Source of the DNA: Variovorax sp. IB41
GTDB taxonomy: Bacteria > Pseudomonadota > Gammaproteobacteria > Burkholderiales > Burkholderiaceae_C
NCBI RefSeq assembly: GCF_016405905.1
Contig: NZ_JAEFCB010000031.1
Coordinates: 1 to 54,629, forward strand
Length of the DNA: 54,629 nucleotides
Direction: 5' to 3'
In this document: piece after piece, positions 42,491 to 51,847 of the stretch
Numbering within the stretch: the first letter of the stretch is position 1
Layout of the letters: each line of letters opens with the position of its first letter
Notes under the pieces: generated by a model
What the model was told of the DNA's origin: nothing
What the model saw: only the letters and a program-made list of their open reading frames with translations
The model's database searches: none
Translations under genes and position numbers: made by a program

Positions 42491-44770
42491 ACGGGTGAGC
42501 ACGAAGCGCTTTCGGATGCCGCTCGCGGCCGAAGGCGCCACCCACAGGTCGAACTCGCCCGGCTCGACCACGGGCTTCATGTCGCGGCCGATGAAGGCCA
42601 TGTCGGCCGCGGCGAGCGTGAACTCGACCACCTTCGAGGTGCCCGGCTCGATGCGCACCTTCTGGAAGCCCTTGAGCTCGCGCACCGGCCGCGTCACGCT
42701 CGCGGCGCGCTCCGAGAGGTACAGCTGCACCACCTCCTCGGCCTCGCGCATGCCGGTGTTGGTGACGGTGGCGCGCACGCGCAGCGTGTCGCCCAGGGTC
42801 ATGCGCTCCTGGCTCAGCTCGACGTTGTCGTAGCGCACCGGCGCGTAGCCGATGCCGAAGCCGAAGGGGTAGAGCGCCTCGTTCGTCGCATCGACATAGC
42901 GCGTCTTGAACGACGTGCCCGGCGCGCCTTCGGGCGTGGGGCGCCCGGTGCGCTTGTGGGCGTAGTAGTAGGGCACCTGGCCGGCGGTCTGCGGAAAACT
43001 CACCGGCAGACGGCCCGAAGGGTTGAAGTCGCCGAACACCACGTCGGCGATGGCGTGGCCCGTCTGCACGCCGAGGAACCAGGTCACGAGAATGGCGCGC
43101 GCATTGCGCACCGCGCCCTTGAGCGCCATCGCGCGGCCGTTGCTCAGGAGCACGACGACTGGCTTGCCGGTCGCGGCCACCGCTTCGGCCAGGTCCTGCT
43201 GGGGCTGCGGCAGGCCGATGTCGCTGCGCGAGCGCGACTCGCCCGACATCTTCTGGCTCTCGCCGATGGCCAGCACCACCACGTCGGCGTTGCGCGCCGC
43301 GGCCACCGCGGCCTCGATGCCGCCGGGCAGCGGCGACTCGACGTTCGAGCCGCGAACGATCGTCACCGAGGAATCGGGCCCGAGCGCGGCGCGCAGGCCT
43401 TCGTCGATGCCCACCGGCGCCGACTGGCCCGGGAACAGGCTCCACGAGCCCATCAGGTCCTTCGTGCCTTCGGAGAACGGGCCGATCAGCGCGATCTTCG
43501 TACCGGCCTTGGGCAGCGGCAAGAGCTTGGCCTCGTTCTTGAGCATGACGATGGAGCGGCGCGCGTCCTCGCGGGCAAGCGCGATGAACTCGGGGTTCTC
43601 GGTGCGCTGGGCGGCGGGCGGGCCATCGAGGCCGCGAAACGGATCGTCGAAGAGGCCCAGTTTCTGCTTGACGCGCAGCACGCGGCGCACCGCTTCGTCG
43701 AGCCGCGCCATCGGCACTTCGCCCGAGGCCACGAGGTCGGGCAGGTGGCGCATGTAGAGCCCGCTCTGCATGCTCATGTCGGTGCCGGCCATGAAGGCCA
43801 TCTTGGCGGCCTCGCGGCCGTTGGCCGCGTAGCCGTGCTCGATGAGTTCCTCGTCGGCCGTGAAGTCGGAGACCACGAAGCCCTTGAACTTCCATTCGTC
43901 GCGCAGCACGCCGGTGAGCAGCGCCGGGTTCGCAGTCGAGGGAATGCCGCCGATCTCGTTGAAGGCGCTCATGACCGAGAGCGCGCCCGCGTCGATGGCC
44001 GCGCGGAATGGCGGCAGGTACACCTCCCGCAGCGTGCGCTCGGAGATGTCGCTCGCGTTGTAGTCCAGCCCGCCCTCGGCCGCGCCGTAGGCCGCGAAGT
44101 GCTTGGGCGTGGCGAGCATCGAATCGGCGTTCGAGAGATTGCTGCCCTGGAAGCCGCGCACCCGCGCGGCCGCGAACTGGCGTGCGAGGAACGGGTCTTC
44201 GCCCACGCCTTCGAGGCCGCGGCCCCAGCGCGCGTCGCGCGCGATGTCCACCATCGGCGCGAAGGTCCAGCGAAAGCCGTCGGCCGTGGCCTCGACCGCC
44301 GCCGCGCGCGTGGTGCGTTCGGCCAGCGCCGGCTCCCAGCTGGAAGCCTCGGCCAGCGGCATCGGAAAGATCGTGCGAAAGCCGTGGATCACGTCGGCGC
44401 CGAAGATCAGCGGAATACCGAGGCGCGATTCGCGCACCGCGATCTGCTGCAGCCGCAGCTTGCCTTCGAGGCCGGCGTTGTTGAAGAGGCCGGTGAGGCG
44501 CCCGGCGCGCACGTCGGCCGTCTCCTGCTGGCCGTTGCGCCATGCGTCCTGCGGGTTGTTGGGGATGTTGATGTCGGCCGGGCCGTAGAGGCTCAGCTGG
44601 CCGGCCTTTTCCTCGACGGTCATGCGCGCGATCAGCGATTCGACGCGCGCATCCGCGGCGGCGGAGGCCGCGGGGTCATCGGGCATCGAGGCGGCTGAAG
44701 CGGGGGGGAGGAAGCCGGAAAGGGAAAGGAGGAGGGGGAGGGCGGCGAGCGCCGCTTTTCGAACATGCAT
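42485..44770 (-). CDS. bglX: Exported GH3 beta-glucosidase (BglX-like)
   Basis: A 761-residue glycoside hydrolase with a signal peptide ending in ASAAS. The family-3 N-terminal barrel contains MTVEEKAGQLSLY, GADVIHGFRTIFPMPLAEA, WTFAPMVDIARDARWGRG, ATPKHFAAYGA and the nucleophile motif FVVSDF (Asp302). The C-terminal sandwich includes VLAIGESQKMSGESRSR, and a fibronectin-III-like domain ends the protein. It would release glucose from beta-linked oligosaccharides in the periplasm. Its stop lies in an 11-bp tandem repeat. It is at the end of a long minus-strand run, 85 bases after a Bug protein gene. Confidence 0.93.
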   Translation of the reverse strand: MHVRKAALAALPLLLSLSGFLPPASAASMPDDPAASAAADARVESLIARMTVEEKAGQLSLYGPADINIPNNPQDAWRNGQQETADVRAGRLTGLFNNAGLEGKLRLQQIAVRESRLGIPLIFGADVIHGFRTIFPMPLAEASSWEPALAERTTRAAAVEATADGFRWTFAPMVDIARDARWGRGLEGVGEDPFLARQFAAARVRGFQGSNLSNADSMLATPKHFAAYGAAEGGLDYNASDISERTLREVYLPPFRAAIDAGALSVMSAFNEIGGIPSTANPALLTGVLRDEWKFKGFVVSDFTADEELIEHGYAANGREAAKMAFMAGTDMSMQSGLYMRHLPDLVASGEVPMARLDEAVRRVLRVKQKLGLFDDPFRGLDGPPAAQRTENPEFIALAREDARRSIVMLKNEAKLLPLPKAGTKIALIGPFSEGTKDLMGSWSLFPGQSAPVGIDEGLRAALGPDSSVTIVRGSNVESPLPGGIEAAVAAARNADVVVLAIGESQKMSGESRSRSDIGLPQPQQDLAEAVAATGKPVVVLLSNGRAMALKGAVRNARAILVTWFLGVQTGHAIADVVFGDFNPSGRLPVSFPQTAGQVPYYYAHKRTGRPTPEGAPGTSFKTRYVDATNEALYPFGFGIGYAPVRYDNVELSQERMTLGDTLRVRATVTNTGMREAEEVVQLYLSERAASVTRPVRELKGFQKVRIEPGTSKVVEFTLAAADMAFIGRDMKPVVEPGEFDLWVAPSAASGIRKRFVLTRE

Positions 44771-44855
44771 GGCCTCCTATTCTGCAGACAACGGGCCCCG
44801 CCCCCGGCAAGCGGGTTTCCGTCGTCGCCGTAGGGCTATGTCTGACTCGGCTCCG

Positions 44856-45824
44856 TTACTCGGCTGTCGCGCCGGCTTCCTTCGCCACCTTGACCCACTT
44901 GGTCGTCTCGCTCGCAATGAATTTCGAAAGCTCCGCGGGCTTCATGTTGCCGGCCGTCACGCCCTGTTCCTCGAAGCGCTTGACCACATCGGGCTGCTGC
45001 ACCGCGCGCGCCAGCTCGGTGTTCAGGCGCTGCACGATCTCGGGCGGCGTGCCGTGCGGGGCCATCAATGCGAACCACGTCGTCATGTCGTAGCCCTTGA
45101 GGCCGGCCTCGTCCAGCGTGGGCACGCCGGGGTAGGCGGGCGAACGCGTCTTCGTCGTCACGGCCAGCGCATGCACCTTGCCGGCCTTGACGTGCGGCGA
45201 GGCCGAGGGGCTGGTCTCGATGGCCATCTGGATCTGCCCGCCCATGAGGTCGGCCATCATCGGCGCGCCGCCCTTGTAGGGCACGTGCACGATGTCGGTT
45301 TTCGTCATCGAGCGGAAGAGCTCACCCGAGATGTGCTCGGTGCTGCCGTTGCCGGCCGAGCCGAAATTGACCTTGCCGGGGTTCGCCTTGATGTACGCCA
45401 CGAGCTCGGCCACCGTTTTCGCGGGCACCTTGTCGTTGACGATCAGCACGTTGGGCGTGGAGGCCGCGAGCGCGACCGGATCGAAGTCGCGCTGGAAGTC
45501 GTAGGCGAGCTTCTTGTAGAGGCCCGGCGCGATCGAATGCGCGATGGTGGCCAGGAACAGCGTGTAGCCGTCGGCCGGCGCCTTCGAGGCGATGGTCGCG
45601 CCCACGGTGCCGCCCGCGCCGCCGCGGTTGTCGATGATCACCGGCTGCTTGAGCGCCTCGGAGAGCTTCTGGCCGATGGTGCGCGCGACGATGTCGGTGG
45701 TGCCGCCCGCCACGAAGGGGACGATGAGGGTGATGGGCTTGGTGGGCCAGTCGGCGGCGGAGGCTGCGCCGGCCGCGAGCATCAGCGTGGCGATGGCGGT
45801 GCGGAGGAAATTCTTTCGGTTCAT
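44856..45824 (-). CDS. Bug-family (TTT) substrate-binding protein 1
   Basis: A 322-residue periplasmic protein. The signal peptide ends in ASA. The mature part begins DWPTKPITLIVPFVAGGTTD, followed by VIIDNRGGAGGTVGATIA, PADGYTLFLATI and HVPYKGGAPMMADLMGGQI. These are the signature segments of the Bordetella uptake gene family, which binds carboxylates for tripartite tricarboxylate transporters. No TctA or TctB permease is present nearby. It follows the D-2-hydroxyacid dehydrogenase gene with a 39-base gap. The ligand is unknown. Confidence 0.92.
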   Translation of the reverse strand: MNRKNFLRTAIATLMLAAGAASAADWPTKPITLIVPFVAGGTTDIVARTIGQKLSEALKQPVIIDNRGGAGGTVGATIASKAPADGYTLFLATIAHSIAPGLYKKLAYDFQRDFDPVALAASTPNVLIVNDKVPAKTVAELVAYIKANPGKVNFGSAGNGSTEHISGELFRSMTKTDIVHVPYKGGAPMMADLMGGQIQMAIETSPSASPHVKAGKVHALAVTTKTRSPAYPGVPTLDEAGLKGYDMTTWFALMAPHGTPPEIVQRLNTELARAVQQPDVVKRFEEQGVTAGNMKPAELSKFIASETTKWVKVAKEAGATAE

Positions 45825-45863
45825 GGTCGTGTCTTGCTGTTGTTGTTTGAGAAGGGGATGGCG

Positions 45864-46823
45864 TCAGGCCACGCGGTTCAGCAGCGGCTGGCCTTCGTTC
45901 CAGCGTTTCAGGTTGTCGCGAAAGAGCGCGGCGACGCGCGCCTCGTTGCCGTCCGAGTGGCCGGCGGTGTGGGGCGTGACGATCACGTTCGGCATGTCCC
46001 ACAACGGCGAGTCGGCCGGCAGGGGCTCGTGCGCGAACACGTCGAGGTAGGCGCCGGAGAGCGCGCCGCTGCGCAGCGCCGCGATGAGCGCAGGTTCATC
46101 GACGACCTCGCCGCGCGAGACGTTCACGAGCCGCGCACCGGGCGGCAGCAACGCGAGCGCGGCCGCATCGACGAGGCCGCGCGTGCGATCGGTCAGCGGG
46201 CAGGCGAGCAACAGCCAGTCGGCGCGCGGCAGCACGGTGTGGATGTCCTCGAAGCGCACGCTGTCGGCACCCGCGCTGCTGCGCACGGCGATCACGCGCA
46301 GGCCCAATGCGGTGAGCAGCGCGCCGAGGCCTTGCCCGATCGGCCCCCAGCCGACGATCACCGCCGTTTGCCCGGCCAGGTCGCGCGGCAGGCCGCTGCC
46401 CACGAGCGGCGCCCAGGTCTTCTCGCGTTGCGCCGCGAGCAATTGCGCAAAGTTGCGCGCCAGCATCAGCACGCCGGCCAGCGCGGTCTGCACGACCACG
46501 CCCGCGTTGGCGCCCGACGAGGTGGTCACTTCGACGCCGCGTGCGCGCAGTTCGCCGTACACGGGCCGGTCGGCGCCCGCCGAATGCGCATGCACCCAGC
46601 GCAGCGATGGCGCGCCGCGCAGGGCATCGTGAAACTGCTGCGTGTGCGGCAGCACCTGGTGCTTGGTCGAGAGGCCGGTCACGTCGCGCGAGACGAAGGC
46701 GACGTCCGCATCGTCTCCCGGCTTCACCACCACGTGCGCGCGGCCGCCGAGCGCTTCGCCAAGACCCGCGCCGGCCTGCTGCGCGGCCGCGGGCGTCATC
46801 AGAATGCGCAGCGGGGAACTCAT
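45864..46823 (-). CDS. D-2-hydroxyacid dehydrogenase
   Basis: A 319-residue NAD(P)-dependent dehydrogenase. The Rossmann glycine motif is VGWGPIGQGLG (about residues 151-161). The catalytic set is partly visible: LVNVSRGEVVDEPALIAAL (Arg), DVFAHEPLP (Glu) and TPHTAGHSDG (His). It probably reduces a 2-oxoacid or oxidises the hydroxyacid made by the cluster. ATG at 46823 overlaps the Bug 2 stop by four bases (ATGA), so it is translationally coupled. Confidence 0.9.
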   Translation of the reverse strand: MSSPLRILMTPAAAQQAGAGLGEALGGRAHVVVKPGDDADVAFVSRDVTGLSTKHQVLPHTQQFHDALRGAPSLRWVHAHSAGADRPVYGELRARGVEVTTSSGANAGVVVQTALAGVLMLARNFAQLLAAQREKTWAPLVGSGLPRDLAGQTAVIVGWGPIGQGLGALLTALGLRVIAVRSSAGADSVRFEDIHTVLPRADWLLLACPLTDRTRGLVDAAALALLPPGARLVNVSRGEVVDEPALIAALRSGALSGAYLDVFAHEPLPADSPLWDMPNVIVTPHTAGHSDGNEARVAALFRDNLKRWNEGQPLLNRVA

Positions 46824-47830
46824 TCGGCCGTCGCGCCCGACTCGCGCACGATCACTTTCCATTTCTCGTACTCCTGCCGCGTGAACTTGCCGAACTGCTC
46901 GGGCGTGCCGCCGACCGGGTCCGCGCCCTCGCGGATCATCTGCGCTTCGAGCGAAGGCAGCGCGTCGTTCACCTGTTTGTTGAGCAGCGCGATCACCGGC
47001 GCCGGCGTGCCCTTGGGCGCGAAGAAGCCGAACCACGAGCCCGCGGAGAACCCGGCGAAGCCCTTCTCGGCCACGGTCGGCACGTCGGGCAGCGAACGCG
47101 AGCGCTTCAGGCTGCTCACCGCGATGGCGCGCAGCTTGCCCGCGCGGATGTGCGAGATGACCGAGGGAATGGTCGCGAACATGAACTGGATGCGCCCCGC
47201 GAGCAGGTCGGTCAGCGCATTGGCGCCCTTGTAGGGCACGTGCAGCGTCTCGGCGCCGATGCGCTTGCTGAGCATGTAGCTCGACAGGTGCGAGGAGGTG
47301 CCGATGCCCGTCGAGCCGTAGTTCAGCTTGTTGGGGTTGGCCTTGGCGTAGGCGATGAACTCCTCCATCGTCTTGGCGGGCACCTCGGGGTTCACGACCA
47401 GCACGTTGGGCACGTCGGCGATCTGCACCACCGGCACGAGGTCGGCGAGCGGGTCGTAGGTCATGTTCTTGTAGAGCGTCTGGTTCACGGCCATCGGGCC
47501 CACCGAATTGACGATGAGCGTGTAGCCGTCGGCTGGCGCGCGCACCACGAACTCGGTGCCGATGTTGCCGCCGCCGCCGGGCTTGTTGTCGATGACGAAG
47601 GGCTGACCCAGCTTCTCGGACATCTGCTGCGTCACGGCGCGCGCGAGGATGTCAGTGGTGCCGCCCGCGGTGAAGGCGACGACCACGCGCACGGGTTTGC
47701 TGGGGTACGCGGATTGCGCATTGGCACGCGGCGCGGCGGCCAGGCCCGCGGCCAGCAGCACGGCGGTGGCCGTGCCCATGAGCTTGCGCAGCAGGAAGGA
47801 GGAAGAGGAGGAAGGCTTGTCTCGATTCAT
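46820..47830 (-). CDS. Bug-family (TTT) substrate-binding protein 2
   Basis: A 336-residue protein. The leader has a polar stretch (PSSSSSFLLRKLMG) then a hydrophobic core ending ANAQS. Bug landmarks are YPSKPVRVVVAFTAGGTTDI, FVIDNKPGGGGNIGTEF, PADGYTLIVNS and HVPYKGANALTDLLAGRI. It lies between the amidohydrolase (33-base gap) and the dehydrogenase (ATGA overlap). The ligand is probably a carboxylate related to the cluster pathway. Confidence 0.92.
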   Translation of the reverse strand: MNRDKPSSSSSFLLRKLMGTATAVLLAAGLAAAPRANAQSAYPSKPVRVVVAFTAGGTTDILARAVTQQMSEKLGQPFVIDNKPGGGGNIGTEFVVRAPADGYTLIVNSVGPMAVNQTLYKNMTYDPLADLVPVVQIADVPNVLVVNPEVPAKTMEEFIAYAKANPNKLNYGSTGIGTSSHLSSYMLSKRIGAETLHVPYKGANALTDLLAGRIQFMFATIPSVISHIRAGKLRAIAVSSLKRSRSLPDVPTVAEKGFAGFSAGSWFGFFAPKGTPAPVIALLNKQVNDALPSLEAQMIREGADPVGGTPEQFGKFTRQEYEKWKVIVRESGATAE

Positions 47831-47863
47831 TTTTCTGATCCTTGGGTTCTGTCGTCTCTGTCT

Positions 47864-48763
47864 CTACTTGGGCGGGGGAAAGTCGTACAGCGCCGCCGGG
47901 TTGTCGACCAGCACGCGCTTGCGCATCGCTTCGTCGGGCAGCCAGCGCGCGAGGAGGTTCACCAGGGCGCCGTCGTCGGGCACCTGCTGCGCTTCGAAGT
48001 AGTTGATGTGCGGCCAGTCGGTGCCCCACACCACGCGCTCGGCGTTGGCCTCGAGCAGCGCGGCGGCGAAGGGGTCGATGTCGCTGTAGGGCGGACCCAT
48101 GCCGGTGTTGCGGTCGGCGCCCGAAATCTTGGTCCATGCCTTGCCTTCCGCGAGCAGGCGGCACAGCGTGCGAAAGCCCGCATCATCGATGCCGCGCGAG
48201 GCCGCCATGCGGCCCATGTGATCGATGACCAGTGGCAGGCCGAGGCCGAGAAGCCGTGGCGCGAGCTCGACGAGGTCGGGCGCATGGATCCAGATCTGCG
48301 CGTGCCAGCCGCGCTCCGCGAGACGCGGCGCCAGCGCTTCGAGCACCTCGATGCCCACGCCGTTGCGGTACACGGCATGGCCGTCGCGCTTGAAGAGGTT
48401 GAAGCGCACGCCGCGGATGCCCGCCGCATGCCAGCGGTCGAGTTCCGCGTCGGTGGTGTCCGCCTGCGGCACGGCGATGCCGCGCAGGCGGTCGGGGTAC
48501 TGCGCGAGCGCGGCGAGCACCGCACCGTTGTCGGTGCCGCTCGCGCTGCCGGTCACCAGCACGCCGCGCGTGAGGCCCAGCCGGTCGAGGTGCGCGATGA
48601 AGGCCGCGCCGGGGTATTCGCCCGGCGTGTAGCTGCGGTCGTCGGCCAGCGGAAAGCGGTCGAAGGGGCCGAAGACATGCGCGTGGCTGTCGCATGCGCC
48701 GGGCGGCAGCGCGAAGGAGACGGGCGTGAATGCGTCGTGGGGAGGCAGGCAGTGGCGGGTCAT
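47864..48763 (-). CDS. Amidohydrolase-family protein (PDC-hydrolase-like)
   Basis: A 299-residue TIM-barrel metal-dependent hydrolase of the amidohydrolase-2 group. Visible motifs are CDSHAHVFGP (metal-binding HxH), IRGVRFNLFKRDG, LPLVIDHMGRMAA (His) and RVVWGTDWPHINYF (Asp). This pattern occurs in 2-pyrone-4,6-dicarboxylate hydrolase (LigI) and related lactonases. It could open a lactone ring made in the cluster. It lies between two Bug genes, with gaps of 15 and 33 bases. Confidence 0.87.
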   Translation of the reverse strand: MTRHCLPPHDAFTPVSFALPPGACDSHAHVFGPFDRFPLADDRSYTPGEYPGAAFIAHLDRLGLTRGVLVTGSASGTDNGAVLAALAQYPDRLRGIAVPQADTTDAELDRWHAAGIRGVRFNLFKRDGHAVYRNGVGIEVLEALAPRLAERGWHAQIWIHAPDLVELAPRLLGLGLPLVIDHMGRMAASRGIDDAGFRTLCRLLAEGKAWTKISGADRNTGMGPPYSDIDPFAAALLEANAERVVWGTDWPHINYFEAQQVPDDGALVNLLARWLPDEAMRKRVLVDNPAALYDFPPPK

Positions 48764-48778
48764 GGTGCGTGCGTCTCC

Positions 48779-49747
48779 TCAATCGACCTTGAGCTTGCCG
48801 CTCTTGGCGAGCAGCCGGGCGCTCGCGTCTTCCTTCTTCAGCGTCGTGAGCCATTCGTCGGGCGACGAGGCCTTGCCAGGGCTGCCGACGGAGACGAGGC
48901 GGCGCTTGACCGTCTCGTCGGCCAGGGCCTTGCGCAGCGCGGCGTTGAGCGCGTTGATCACGTCCGGCGGTGTGCTGGCGGGTGCGAGCAGGCCGGTCGC
49001 GGTGGTCGCGTCGAAATCCTTCAGGCCCGCCTCGCGCAGCGTGGGCACGTTGGGCAACGCAGGGTCGCGGTCCTTCGACATCACGGCGACCGCGCGCAAC
49101 ATGCCCGACTGGATGTGCGCGGCCGAGCTCGTGAGCTGGTCCACCACGAGGTCGATCTGCCCGCCCAGGAGGTCGGTGAGCGCAGGCGCCGAGCCCTTGT
49201 ACGGCACGGTGTTCAGGCTCAGCTTGCCGGCCTGCTCCAGCTGCAGCAGCGCGATGTGGTTGGTGGTGCCCGGGCCTGCATGGCCGGCCGTGACCTGGCC
49301 CGGCTTGCTGCGCGCGGCCGAGAGCACGGCGTCGATGTCCTTGTACGGGCCCTGGCCGCGCACCGCGATCACCAGCGGCGTGGTGGCCGCGAGGCCGATG
49401 GGGGCGAAGTTGTCGAGCGCATAGGTCGTCTTGGTCATCAGTGGCAGCACCACGAGCGCGTTCGGCGTGCTCACGAGCAGCGTGTAGCCGTCGGGCTGCG
49501 CACGCGCCACGTAAGAGGCGCCGATGGCGCCGCCGGCCCCCGCGCGGTTGTCCACGATCACCGACTGGCCGAGGATCTGGCCCAACGCCGGCGCCAGCGT
49601 GCGCGCGACGACGTCGAGGTTGCCGCCGGGCGCGAACGGAACGACGAGCGTGACCGGCTTCTGCGGGAATTTTTGCGCGAGCGCGGGCAGCGCGAAGCTC
49701 GCGGCTGCGAGCGCCGCGAGCACGGCGGGGAGGAATCTTCTCTTCAT
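48779..49747 (-). CDS. Bug-family (TTT) substrate-binding protein 3
   Basis: A 322-residue periplasmic protein. The signal peptide (MKRRFLPAVLAALAAASF) is cleaved at ALAQ. Bug motifs include FPQKPVTLVVPFAPGGNLDV, VIVDNRAGAGGAIGASYV, QPDGYTLLVSTP and TVPYKGSAPALTDLLGGQI. The GGNLDV variant in place of GGTTD may reflect a different ligand. It follows the class II aldolase gene by 35 bases. The frame continues upstream across the aldolase gene without coding character. Confidence 0.92.
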   Translation of the reverse strand: MKRRFLPAVLAALAAASFALPALAQKFPQKPVTLVVPFAPGGNLDVVARTLAPALGQILGQSVIVDNRAGAGGAIGASYVARAQPDGYTLLVSTPNALVVLPLMTKTTYALDNFAPIGLAATTPLVIAVRGQGPYKDIDAVLSAARSKPGQVTAGHAGPGTTNHIALLQLEQAGKLSLNTVPYKGSAPALTDLLGGQIDLVVDQLTSSAAHIQSGMLRAVAVMSKDRDPALPNVPTLREAGLKDFDATTATGLLAPASTPPDVINALNAALRKALADETVKRRLVSVGSPGKASSPDEWLTTLKKEDASARLLAKSGKLKVD

Positions 49748-49782
49748 GGGGCGTTGTCTCTGCTGTTCTTCGGTGTGTTCGT

Positions 49783-50571
49783 TCAGTCGCGAAAGCCCGG
49801 GTCCATGCGGTCGAGCTTGCGCAGCAGCGCGGGCCACTCCATGAGCCCGTAGGGGCGGCGGGTGCCGGGCTGGTAGTTGTTCCAGGTCTCTTCGAGCACC
49901 TCTTGCGGCACGGCCTTGAGCGGCGTGTTGCACGACATCGCGCCGATCTGCGCGCGGCAGGCCAGCTCCAGCCGGTGCATCCAGTTGAAGGCTTCGCCGA
50001 CGCTGCGGCCCACCACGAGCGCGCCGTGGTTGCGAAAGATCACCGCCTCGCTCTGGCCGAGGTCGGCCAGGAGCGACTCTTGCTCGGCGGTGTTGAGCAC
50101 CACCCCCTGGTACTCGTGATAGCCGATCTTCAAAAAGCGCATGGCCGTCTGCGTGAGCGGCAGCAGTCCGCATTCGAGCGAGGACACCGCCATCGACGCC
50201 CAGCTGTGCGTGTGGATCACGCAGGCCACGTCGGGCCGCGCGGCATGCACGGCGCTGTGGATCACGTAGCCGGCCTTGTTGATGCCGTAGTTCAGCTCGC
50301 CGAAGTCGGGCGAGGAGAGGATGCGGCCGTCGGCGTCGACCTTGATGAGGCTGGACGCGGTGATCTCCTCGTACATCATCCCGTAGGGGTTGATGAGGAA
50401 CGCGCCGTGCTCGCCCGGCACGTGCGAGGAGATGTGGTTGGCCATCATGTCCGACATGCCGTACAGGTCGACCAGCCGGTAGCACGCGGCCAGGTCGATG
50501 CGGGCCTGCCATTCGGCGGGCGAGCACTTGTCTTTCATGGAAGGGATCTGGAGCACGCCAGGGGTTGTCAT
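49783..50571 (-). CDS. Class II aldolase/adducin-family protein
   Basis: A 262-residue protein of the fuculose-aldolase/adducin fold. Zinc ligands are VIHTHSWASM (two His) and RNHGALVVG (third His). Other motifs are YGMSDMMANHISSHVPG and FLINPYGMMYEEI. A ribosome site AAAGGAAA supports ATG 50571; a second in-frame ATG at 50538 is less favoured. In this cluster it probably cleaves or decarboxylates a hydroxyacid. The gap to tcuB is 40 bases. Confidence 0.9.
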   Translation of the reverse strand: MTTPGVLQIPSMKDKCSPAEWQARIDLAACYRLVDLYGMSDMMANHISSHVPGEHGAFLINPYGMMYEEITASSLIKVDADGRILSSPDFGELNYGINKAGYVIHSAVHAARPDVACVIHTHSWASMAVSSLECGLLPLTQTAMRFLKIGYHEYQGVVLNTAEQESLLADLGQSEAVIFRNHGALVVGRSVGEAFNWMHRLELACRAQIGAMSCNTPLKAVPQEVLEETWNNYQPGTRRPYGLMEWPALLRKLDRMDPGFRD

Positions 50572-50611
50572 CGCGGATTTCCTTTCGAGGGGAGGATTCG
50601 ATTGATTCGAT

Positions 50612-51847
50612 TCAGTCGGCGCCCAGTTGCAGGCGGCTGGGCAGGCGTTTCTCGATCGCGAACTTCAGCAGCGCCGCCGAGCGGAAGATGCCGTGCGCGA
50701 ACTTGCCGTAGGGCAGCGTGAGGAAGAGCGCCATCACCACGCCCAGGTGCACCGCGAGCAGCAGCGCCATGAAGGTCGTGTCGCGCCATGCGAGGAGCGC
50801 GAGGCCGGTCATGCTCGTGAGCAGCAGCAGCGCGATGAAGCCGCGGTCCATCGGCCGCTGCGCCACGTCGCCGTGCGCGGCGTTGCGCCGCAGGTTGAGC
50901 CACAGGAGGCCGATGGGACCGATCACGAGGCCGATGCCGCCCGCAGTGCCCAGCAGCACCGGCAGGCTCGTGAGCGCATAGGGCGCATGCAGGTTGAAGA
51001 GGTAGTGGTAGAGCGTCGCCACGCAGGTCGAGGCGAAGCACAGCATGAAGCCGTAGAAGGTGAAGTGGTGGAAGCGCCGGCGCCAGAGCGTGAAGCGGTC
51101 GTCCTCGTTGTTGCAGCCTTCGCCGTGGCCGCCGCCCAGGTACTTCAGGCGCAGCGCGTCGTGCGCGACCTCGGCGCTCGCGGGGCCGCGCACGCCGGGC
51201 ATCGAGGGCGCGTTGCCCGGATCGTTCGCGGGCGACACCTCGCGCCAGAAGCGGCGCACGCCCATGGCCAGCGCGAACATCACGAAGAGGAACACCGCGC
51301 CGAACACCAGCGCGAGGAAGTTGTGCGGAAAGATCGCGTAGAAATTGCCCGCGAGCGGCTCGTGCAGCAGCGAGCCCGACATCGCGACGGCCAGCACGAG
51401 GAACAGCGCCAATCCACCGGCCAGCGCCAGCGCGACGGTGAGCCCCGCCTTCTTGTAGAGCGCGCCCATCGCGGGCGGCCACGCGTAGTCGTGGTAAGTC
51501 TGCATGCGCACCTGCGCCATCGCCTGCGGCACGTTCACCGCGAACTCGTGCGGCGGTGCGTACTGGCAGGCATGCAGGCACGAGCCGCAGTTGTGGCAGA
51601 GGTTCGCGAGGTAGTGCGTGTCGGCCTTGCCGAATTCGAGCCGGCGCGTCATCGCGGGGAACACCGCGCAGAAACCCTCGCAATAGCGGCAGGCGTTGCA
51701 GATCTGCAGGATGCGCGCGACCTCGCCCTCGCTGGCGGTCAAAGGAAGGGCGGGCTGGATCGGGATCACGCGCTGCGAGGGCGGTGCGCTGCCGATGCCG
51801 TCGGCATCCGCACGGGCGCGTGCGACGAGATCAGTGAGCTGCTGCAA
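50612..51847 (-). CDS. tcuB: Tricarballylate utilisation Fe-S/membrane protein
   Basis: A 411-residue protein. The N-terminal ferredoxin-like part has two Cys clusters (CNACRYCEGFC and CHNCGSCLHAC). Five or six membrane helices follow, with several His positions that could hold haem. This is the TcuB architecture, which reoxidises FADH2 on TcuA and passes electrons to the quinone pool. The start is TTG at 51847, with GGAG upstream in the usual place. It overlaps the tcuA stop by 17 bases. No in-frame ATG lies before the Cys clusters. Confidence 0.9.
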   Translation of the reverse strand: MQQLTDLVARARADADGIGSAPPSQRVIPIQPALPLTASEGEVARILQICNACRYCEGFCAVFPAMTRRLEFGKADTHYLANLCHNCGSCLHACQYAPPHEFAVNVPQAMAQVRMQTYHDYAWPPAMGALYKKAGLTVALALAGGLALFLVLAVAMSGSLLHEPLAGNFYAIFPHNFLALVFGAVFLFVMFALAMGVRRFWREVSPANDPGNAPSMPGVRGPASAEVAHDALRLKYLGGGHGEGCNNEDDRFTLWRRRFHHFTFYGFMLCFASTCVATLYHYLFNLHAPYALTSLPVLLGTAGGIGLVIGPIGLLWLNLRRNAAHGDVAQRPMDRGFIALLLLTSMTGLALLAWRDTTFMALLLAVHLGVVMALFLTLPYGKFAHGIFRSAALLKFAIEKRLPSRLQLGAD

